A stretch of 64,000 nucleotides of DNA, taken from positions 20,908,658-20,972,657 of the forward strand of contig NC_087073.1 in the NCBI RefSeq assembly GCF_026151205.1, given 5' to 3'. The stretch is from Bolinopsis microptera (Eukaryota > Ctenophora > Tentaculata > Lobata > Bolinopsidae). Positions 56,901 to 64,000 of this stretch are shown here, one piece after another; the first letter of the stretch is position 1; each line of letters begins with the position of its first letter. The notes under the pieces are model-generated. The model made no database searches, had not been told where the DNA came from, and saw only the letters and a program-made list of their open reading frames with translations. A program made the translations under genes and the position numbers.

Positions 56901-59752
56901 TCCAAAGAGATGGTTAGAGACTGTTCCCTCTATATTGAGGTCTATCCAGTACTGCATAAAGGTTATCCTGTTAGCTAGTAGCTCTATCCAGTGCGACAGT
57001 GGTTTATTCTCAAGTGTACTGTTGTCCTGGTAGTGGTGATAAGAGGTGATAACAGTGGTCAGCGTTAAAAAGTGCGTAACTTTACTGTTAAGTGCATCGG
57101 GATTATAACTTTTCTTTTAAGCCTAAACTTAATTTAATATTTCATATTATCATCCTATTTACAAGATTGCATTTCACGTTGGGGAATTAAAAGGGCCGCA
57201 TTTTTATTCTGGAGATGAACAAAAATATTATGCTGAAGTTTAGAACTGAATGTATATATTATGACGTGCTGAAGTTTAGAACTAAATGTACATATTATGA
57301 CGTGCTGAAGTTTAGAACTGAATGCATATAATATTATGACGTGCTCTAGTTTAAAAGTTGTAGAACACCAACCCTCCAAGCAGCAGGCAGTTTGTTGTCG
57401 AGAATATTCTGGTACATGAGATCCACCCCCTCGTTCATTGCCTCGTCTCCCTGCAAACACAGCGCCAATGTCTTCAGACTCACGTGTATCACTTCTAACA
57501 GTCTGTTGAACTGACGCACCTGGAACACACCACATTTAACGGATTAAAGTCAGGACTGTAAAAAGTCTGGCGACTATACTGGAGGCTACTTCCTGATAAA
57601 CGAGAAAAATAAATCCTTATATGGGCATCACGTGGTAAAGTGCCCACCTCATGACGAATAACGTTCTCCATAGGTGTACAATATCTAGTCTCTGTTATCT
57701 TGGGTTTAAGATATCCCTTCTCAATGAGCACAGAAGGGGGTCTCTCCGAGCCCGCCAGAGCGTTGTGGACCATGTCCGGTATAACGTCCATGAAGGGAGG
57801 AGGCACTATCTTCTGGGGCAGGGTTTTGTGGATGTGGATCAGGAACTCCATTACTATGTTGTCCTTGTTCGAGTGCCCACTGTAAAAAGATAAATATCAA
57901 GTTCTACGACTTGATGAGAAGTGTAGTTTTTTTGTCAGACTGGATTATTTATATAGCCATAAAGGTTTCTTGATCAACAATCATCCTCGAATGATTGACC
58001 TTGAAATCATTAATAATATGCTTTACTTGTACAAATGCGTTTGTGCTCTTTTTTATCTCAAAACTAAAAAGACCATAAGTTTTGACTTTACAACCTCACT
58101 TTTGCTAAAATTCGGCAATATACAGTAAAACTCCGATTTACCGCGGAGTTTGGGGGAACGAAACCGCCGCGGTAAATCGAGGTTTGTGGTAAACTGGGCG
58201 CGGTTTTATTGTTCTTCACAAAACGTGTTCACTCCTCATAAACTCCACAATGTTTGTCTGAACCTCTCATACCACTTCAACTTAATACCAGGTACAGATA
58301 CTGAGATACTAGTAGTAGTAGTAGTAGTACCCGTACATCTCTTACTTATACTATACATGTGCTAAGCCACTACAAACTTTCCAAACTCAAGCTTATCAAA
58401 CTTCAAACAGATTCAATTTTACCAAAAAAGTTCGTCCAAATTAAGAGACTTTCTATCTGGCTGGGATGTGTGAAGATGTTGACTGTACTATAAAGCTGTA
58501 GTACATACATATTACATTACACTGGAGCTTACACAGTGTAATTTCCTCCAGTCTGCGCCGCGTACGTTTATATAGGCGCGCGGCGCAGCCTGGAGGAAAT
58601 TACACTGTGTAAGCTCATCCAGTGTAATGTAATATGTATGTACTACGGCTTAAAAAGGCTGCCAAAGTGTGCTAGGAGTGCTCTCATTCACAGCCAGCTC
58701 AGCCCACATAACTTAACTCATGCTCGAGTACCCCCTATGCAGAGTTTGTACAATTTGCAATGAATATTCCACTCGGTACCCATGATCTAGCTGGTGGGAC
58801 GGCTGGAAGACGTGCAGGTAGTTCACCAGCTCCTTGCTTGTGTGCTCGTTGTAGGTACGGTCCGCGTTCTGGTGCATTCCGAACAGTTCTGGGTTATCGT
58901 AGTTGGGGAGGGACGAGATATAACTTAGTGTTTCTTCTATTGACAGGTTTTCTGGGAGCTGGTACGACTGGGGAGAAGTTTATATTAAATAAATTAAAAA
59001 AACGCAACATTTTCATTTATTCAGTTATGGGATGATTTAAACACTGCACTACAGTTAATTTAAAACAAAGTAACTACCTCTGAAGCAGTGAACCTGTGGC
59101 CAGGTTGGATGGCCTCTCTGTTGAAGAACTTGCTGAGTATAGCGGAGAGGGCTCTCTGGTCCCACTTATCAGTGACCCTGCCCCCGTACATCACAGTGCC
59201 TGCCAGTTGGAGGAGAGCTTCCCACGGCACCGTCACGTACTCGCTCATCAGCTGATGCAGCACGCATATACAAGCCTGATATGTGGGCTGTTATCATTCA
59301 TCATACTAACAGATTGTATTCAGTCACGTGTTCAATGTTGCGATAAGTTCAGACTGGGGGTGATCAGAGGGGGGGATCAGAGTGGGGGAGATCAGAGGGG
59401 GGATCAGAGTACATGATCACAAACTCTAAAACTTGCCTCTAAATCGGAATTAGTAAACTCGTAAGAGATGTTCCAGCCGAGAGATCCATACTTCTTCCGC
59501 TCCAAGATGACACTGTTAAACAGGCAGAGATTGTAGACTAGTTTCCTAAAGTCAGGTCCAGCGTCCTGGTCCGAGTACATCTTAGGGGAGATAACTCCGG
59601 AGATAAAGGCCTGGTGGAGGTTAGCCTTCACGCCTCGTGGCTGCTCCATCGCTACCTTCAGACTGCGCTGGATAACAGGACCCGGGATCTCGTCATCTGG
59701 CATTGAGCTTAACCAGAGCCGGAAATCAGCGTGGAGTTGGTCTGTCTGCATG
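53954..59752 (-). CDS. Dynein heavy chain, C-terminal ten exons (5' part not in view)
   Basis: Exons: 59752-59437, 59275-59078, 58967-58780, 57879-57648, 57519-57373, 57026-56890, 56634-56489, 55562-55399, 55232-55092 and 54139-53954; phases all agree (617 residues). Landmarks of the region after the AAA ring: FRLWLSSMPDDEIPGPVIQ, KKYGSLGWNISYEF, GTVMYGGRVTDKWDQRALS, GMHQNADRTYN, the C-terminal domain FWINALFFPQGLLTGVLQTH, and the end VYECPIYRTSERCGTLDQTG to HWVTRGLAIICQ. These match axonemal heavy chains, motor subunits of cilia. The first exon starts in mid-codon, so upstream exons must exist or the copy is truncated; none were found up to 64 kb. Intron 1 uses a GC donor (GAG|GCAAGT). Three of its junctions carry minisatellites. 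Confidence 0.9.
54470..55091 (-). repeat. 18-bp donor-bearing minisatellite, about 34 units
   Basis: The minus-strand unit is GTATGTAGTTCCCAGCAG. Dynein exon 9 ends CCCCAGCAG|GTATGT, so every unit restores a near-consensus donor CAG|GTATGT in the same phase. The first unit after the exon would add VCSSQQ; the second contains TGA in frame. Two short ATATAGTA spacers divide the array. Confidence 0.95.
55596..56292 (-). repeat. 45-bp minisatellite, about 15 units
   Basis: The unit is GGAGTGAGCTTGTAGTCTAC followed by ACTGCAAACTATAGGGGTAC and TTTCT (plus strand), nearly perfect. It fills most of the intron between dynein exons 7 and 8 and ends 34 bases before the exon 8 acceptor. On the coding strand each unit has CTCACTCCAG, similar to the real acceptor CACTCTCCAG. 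Confidence 0.95.
56750..56937 (-). repeat. 48-bp donor-bearing repeat, about 4 units
   Basis: The minus-strand unit is GTTAGTAATATAGAGGGAAC followed by AGTCTCTAACCATCTCTTTG and GAGTATAG. Dynein exon 6 ends GGAGTATAG|GTTAGT, and its last 45 or so bases are one unit, so units carry exon end plus donor. Using a later donor would meet a TAG in frame. Confidence 0.92.
58121..58200 (+). mobile_element. Fragment resembling a pogo/Tigger-type terminus
   Basis: CAGTAAAACTCCGATTTACC and GCCGCGGTAAATCGAGGTTT recall the CAGT...CCTCGATTTA ends of Tigger-like DNA transposons. No transposase is seen. It lies in the intron between dynein exons 3 and 4. Confidence 0.4.
58498..58646. mobile_element. 149-bp palindromic hairpin element
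   Basis: Arms of about 65 bases (GTAGTACATACATATTACAT... and its complement) flank a short GC-rich centre (CGCCGCGTACGTTTATATAG...). Few mismatches. It lies in the same dynein intron as the pogo-like fragment; probably a small MITE. Confidence 0.85.
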
Positions 59753-60531
59753 CTGAGGTGTTATTAGTGTTACTGAGGTGTTACTGAGGTGTTATTATTG
59801 TTACTGAGGTGTTATTAGTGTTACTGAGGTGTTACTGAGGTGTTATTAGTGTTACTGAGGTGTTATTAGTGTAACTGAGGTGTTACTGAGGTGTTATTAG
59901 TGTTACTGAGGTGTTACTGAGGTGTTATTAGTGTTACTGTGGTGTTATTAGTGTTACTGAGGTGTTATTAGTGTTACTGAGGTGTTATTAGTGTTACTGT
60001 GGTGTTATTAGTGTTACTGAGGTGTTATTAGTGTTACTGAGGTGTTATTAGTGTTACTGAGGTGTTATTAGTGTTACTGAGGTGTTACTGAGGTGTTATT
60101 AGTGTTACTAAGGTGTTACTGAGGTGTTATTAGTGTTACTGAGGTGTTATTAGTGTTACTGAGGTGTTATTAGTGTTACTGAGGTGTTATTAGTGTTACT
60201 GTGGTGTTATTAGTGTTACTGAGGTGTTATTAGTGTTACTGAGGTGGTATTAGTGTTACTGAGGTGTTATTAGTGTTACTGAGGTGTTATTAGTGTTACT
60301 GAGGTGTTATTAGTGTTACTGAGGTGTTATTAGTGTTACTAAGGTGTTATTAGTGTTACTAAGGTGTTATTAGTGTTACTGAGGTGTTATTAGTGTTACT
60401 GAGGTGTTATTAGTGTTACTGTGGTGTTATTAGTGTTACTGAGGTGTTATTAGTGTTACTGAGGTGTTATTAGTGTTACTGAGGTGTTATTGAGGTGTTA
60501 TTAAGGTGTTACTGAGGTGTTATTAGTGTTA
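59753..60531 (-). repeat. 20-bp acceptor-bearing minisatellite, about 40 units
   Basis: The minus-strand unit is TAACACTAATAACACCTCAG, with shorter 10-bp variants TAACACCTCAG. The last unit is the acceptor of the dynein exon starting at 59752 (ACACCTCAG|CATGCAG). All units end in CTCAG. Confidence 0.95.
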
Positions 60532-61504
60532 CATTTCATTATCTTTTTTATACAAACGTTATCGTGCTGGCTCACTTTTAGGTTATCTCTTCCAAGTTGC
60601 TCCCCTAATTTTAATCTTAAATGTACCGTTTGACTATAGCTGAAGCTAGATCTTGCCGCAAGGAAAACTTTTAATAGCTGTACTTATTACGATAGACTCA
60701 TCGAGTGAGTCTATATTCGTGTCAAAGGTTTTCGCACAAGGATGTTTATCTTTTCAATGCATTTTGTATATAATTTATATTTCATTCGATAATTTCTCCT
60801 TGGTCACTTAAACTCATTTAATTTATAGTTTATATCATAGGCACGCCCCTGCCGTTCGTGTACGTGACTAGAGCTTGGAATTAGTAACACTAAATACTGG
60901 AAACTCAGTTTTCTGAAGTCGCTCAAAAACTGGGAAAAGTAATCGCTTTTCCGCAGAAGACAATCTACTTTTCGCGATAACGAGAATGATCTCGATTGAA
61001 AAGAGAAGCTTTAATTTGTGGACTAGGATATATCATGTATTTCTGTATGCAGAAATAATGGTACTGTGGCAATACCATCTTGATGATACAGTATTTTGTT
61101 AAAGAACAGATATTTTGTATCGCAGTTCACTGCTGACGTGAAAAAACCTATGCTTTGTCTGTTAGATAGGTAGGTAGGTTAGTAAATATAAACCAGACTT
61201 CATAATATAAACAATCATATTCTCATTCATTAAAGGCGTTGTTAATCAGAAATACTTAATTAATCATAGCAATGGTCCCGCTCACAGTTACGACTAGCTC
61301 ACCCGATTATGGAAAGCAGGGACACTTTAATATCATCTGAATATATTACCACCATCTTATTCTTATATCTATTGACTGTATTTGATCCTCGCTACCTTAT
61401 GTAGTGTTGTGACAACACTGTGTTCTCCCTTGACTATCTCACTAGCTATAGAGCCTCAGCTGTTCGTGCATTAATTTTTGCGAGGATGTTTTTTTATATT
61501 ACAC
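60532..61504. other. AT-rich stretch upstream of the dynein exons
   Basis: No dynein-like exon was found on the minus strand here. GACTCATCGAGTGAGTC is a small palindrome near 60697. Nothing else recognised. Confidence 0.5.
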
Positions 61505-61967
61505 AGTTCAAAAATTGAGCAATATAAAAGTTGTATCCTATTAGTTTGGTAACTATTGAGCAATATAAAAGTTGTGTCCTATTAGTTTGGTAACTATTGA
61601 GCAATATAAAAGTTGTGTCCTATTAGTTTAGTAACTATTGAGCTATATAAAAGTTGTGTCCTATTAGTTTAGTAACTATTGAGCAATATACAAGTTGTGT
61701 CCTATTAGTTTAGTAACTATTGAGCAATATAAAAGTTGTGTCCTATTAGTTTGGTAACTATTGAGCAATATACAAGTTGTGTCCTATTAGTTTAGTAACT
61801 ATTGAGCAATATAAAAGTTGTGTCCTATTAGTTTAGTAACTATTGAGCAATATAAAAGTTGTGTCCTATTAGTTTAGTAACTATTGAGCAATATACAAGT
61901 TGTGTCCTATTAGTTTAGTAACTATTGAGCAATATAAAAGTTGTGTCCTATTAGTTTGGTAACTATT
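61505..61967 (+). repeat. 41-bp minisatellite, about 11 units
   Basis: The unit is TTGAGCAATATAAAAGTTGT followed by GTCCTATTAGTTTGGTAACT and A. Copies are nearly perfect, with G/A and A/C variants that are themselves shared in a pattern. No exon is seen next to it. Confidence 0.95.
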
Positions 61968-63022
61968 CCCCCAGCTGGTGTGTAAAACTAGAGTACCTCG
62001 GCTTATTATATGGAGTGGCCTAAGTGTAGGAGATAACATCCACTTTAATTAAGCAATCTCTCCTACTCCGACTAACTTGAGCTCTGCGACTAAATCAATA
62101 CAATAATTGAATATTGTATTCAATGTAGTCCGAGGAGTCCTAACTCTCCTCGCGTCCTACGTTTCTTGTATACATTATTCCACTGTCCCTCTTTAACTTT
62201 CAGGTGGGTTGTTCGAGACAGCTACTGCATAATTATGAGGATAATTAAATTCTGTCGTAATCTATTACAGTAGACAATCTATTGAGGCACATTACCCTGA
62301 TAGCCCGCTTATAATACGTATTCAAATTACGTATGTTAACTACACCTGTTGATTGCGTATATTAAATAGTTACGTATGTTAATGATACACATAATGGGCA
62401 GCCCTATTCTAAAACGATCAATTGACAGTATATGTCGGTGATCCAGCAAGTATTTCATTTGACTGTTTGTTGGTTAATTTTGTGCAATTCTAATCTTAGT
62501 TATTGGAGGATATCAAAATTAAGAGAACTGCTGGATATTTGCGATCGTTGACACTGGCAGTCTGCCAGTAAAGAAATCTGTAGCGTTTATTCTCTAAAAT
62601 CGGCTGTTAGAAACCATAATTTTAGTCAGCATCTGAAATTGGCTAATAACCTCGAAGCCAGATGACTGAAGTGAAATAATAGAGATAAACGAGAAACTTA
62701 ATCGCCATATTAGATAAACAAATTAGTTATATATAACAATATGTTAATTGGTAAGACCACGTTTAATTAGACTAATTACGCTTTCTCTTACAATTAATAC
62801 TGAAACTGTTTGAAAATAATTGACTGATTAGTATTTCTTGAAATTAGTCCTGCTGTGGGCCACCACCTGTCCATAATTATCTTTACATTTCTTTAAATAT
62901 TACAACAACTTAGCCACCGTAGTTGACTCACCCTATCAAGGGGTGAAACTTAGTTTCAAGTTTTCATCACTAATTTTGTTTGCGATTCAGATATTAGTTG
63001 AGTCTTACTTATCATTTCAGGA
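61968..63022. other. Upstream region of the GPCR
   Basis: AT-rich. GAGGAGTCCTAACTCTCCTC near 62130 is the second copy of a phrase at about 41884. A splice acceptor (ATCATTTCAG) lies at 63011-63020, 2 bases before the GPCR ATG, so an upstream exon is likely somewhere in or beyond this stretch. Confidence 0.5.
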
Positions 63023-63946
63023 ATGAACGTGTCAAATAGTGTGTCCATAGTTTGGTGCCACTGGTCATTGCTGATGGGGCTTGCTGGAAACAGTTTCGTG
63101 CTCTACTCCACCATTTACCACAGAGCCATCAAGATGGACAAGCTCTCAGTGTGGATCATACAGAACTTGGCAGTCACTGACCTCGTTAACTCCATTCTTA
63201 TCTTATCTCCAGTTATTGTATCTCTCTACGCCGACAGTCAGTGGGTTTTTGGGGAGCCTCTCTGCAAAATAACGTACATTTACAAGTACTTGGGGTTTAC
63301 TGCTAACGTGGTGCTAATAAACGCTCTGTCCTTCAATAAGATGGTGAGATGTGTCTCCCCACTACGGAACCTAGGGTGCTCCAAAACTAGAAGGTGGTTA
63401 GTAACAGCTATCACTGCAGCCACTTCCACCATAATTCCTGTTTTCTCTGTCTACAGATCCACAGTGGACGAGAAGTTTGCCGTGGTTTTCTCAACGTCCC
63501 AGTGTATGTGCTCATCGGTCCCTGTCACTGAGATTGGAAGTTTGCAAAAGATCTTGTACCTTGTTTTTGCTGGATCTCTCAACGGATTGCCTTGCTTTAC
63601 GTTGTGCGCCATGAACACTTTCCTTGTGGTATATGCGCTGAAGAAGTGCAACAGAGTCATGGATAAAGGGAACATTGTGATTGTGCTCTTAGTGACAAGC
63701 TCCTTTCTAGTCAGCGGACTGCCTTATTTCTTCTACTCTGTAAAACACGGACATACCTCCAACAATAACGACACTTTCCTCAGAGTTGTTACTTTCATCA
63801 CGTTCATATCTCTGTGGTCAAATCCCGTTATTTACCTGGTGACGAACAAGCATTTCAGGACATTTACTGCAGATTATGCGAGAGGTATCAGCAGGATAAC
63901 CATGGCAGTAGTGCAACCTCACAATCAATCGTTATCAAGAGTGTAA
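63023..63946 (+). CDS. Class A (rhodopsin-like) G-protein-coupled receptor, orphan
   Basis: 307 residues in one exon with seven hydrophobic segments. TM1 has GLAGNSFVLY, TM2 LAVTDLV, the TM3 Cys is in GEPLCKITYIY, and TM7 ends NPVIYLVTNKHFRTF (NPxxY and helix 8). TM6 has LVSGLPYFFY in place of CWxP. The DRY motif after TM3 is replaced by NKM (LSFNKMVRCVSPL). No retinal-binding Lys is visible in TM7, so it is not an opsin. The ligand is unknown; a peptide or amine receptor is possible. The ATG follows directly on an acceptor, so the true N-terminus may begin in an upstream exon. Confidence 0.85.
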   Translation: MNVSNSVSIVWCHWSLLMGLAGNSFVLYSTIYHRAIKMDKLSVWIIQNLAVTDLVNSILILSPVIVSLYADSQWVFGEPLCKITYIYKYLGFTANVVLINALSFNKMVRCVSPLRNLGCSKTRRWLVTAITAATSTIIPVFSVYRSTVDEKFAVVFSTSQCMCSSVPVTEIGSLQKILYLVFAGSLNGLPCFTLCAMNTFLVVYALKKCNRVMDKGNIVIVLLVTSSFLVSGLPYFFYSVKHGHTSNNNDTFLRVVTFITFISLWSNPVIYLVTNKHFRTFTADYARGISRITMAVVQPHNQSLSRV

Positions 63947-64000
63947 CTTGTTATCAAGTGTTTAACTTGTAAATCACTGGTGACTTGCGAAGATCCATAC

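Overview
The window looks like nuclear DNA of an early-branching animal, most likely a cnidarian; the species cannot be told from the sequence. Reasons: spliced genes with GT-AG introns, a papain-like protease carrying seven ShKT domains, an axonemal-type dynein heavy chain, cytosolic sulfotransferase, C2H2 zinc finger and rhodopsin-class GPCR genes, non-LTR retrotransposons, tRNA-derived SINEs and MITEs, and an AT-rich background packed with micro- and minisatellites.

Layout. 0.1-8.2 kb (+): a small secreted or anchored sushi-domain gene whose intron 5 holds a (TTCCCTCC)n tract with a 5'-truncated CR1/Jockey-type LINE inside it. 8.7-14.0 kb (-): two-exon cysteine protease with ShKT, Cys-rich repeat and PAN modules. 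14-18.8 kb: repeats only. 18.9-22.7 kb (+): seven-exon GNAT-like gene. 24.4-27.6 and 28.9-32.9 kb (-): a head-to-tail pair of nine-exon paralogues of an unrecognised four-transmembrane family. 33.9-40.0 kb (+): a sulfotransferase gene and a 2.7-kb tandem duplication that copied only its 3' half. 40.6-41.5 kb (+): intronless pirin with one frameshift. 42.3-47.3 kb (+): four tandem intronless HAD phosphatases forming a mosaic array. 47.8-51.6 kb (+): C2H2 zinc-finger gene. 52.2-53.1 kb: satellite. 54.0-59.8 kb (-): the last ten exons of a dynein heavy chain. 63.0-63.9 kb (+): GPCR.

The main unusual signal is one that links many genes. A large share of the minisatellites begin exactly at exon-intron junctions, and the amplified unit carries the splice site itself (donor or acceptor, sometimes with tens of bases of exon). 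This is seen at two acceptors of the sushi gene, one of the GNAT gene, one donor in each four-TM paralogue, two donors and one acceptor of the dynein gene, and less tightly at two places in the zinc-finger gene. The genes otherwise do not form a pathway; they are a chance neighbourhood with several local tandem duplications.

Exon models were built by hand from splice consensus, reading phase and, for the four-TM genes, agreement between paralogues. No database search was possible.
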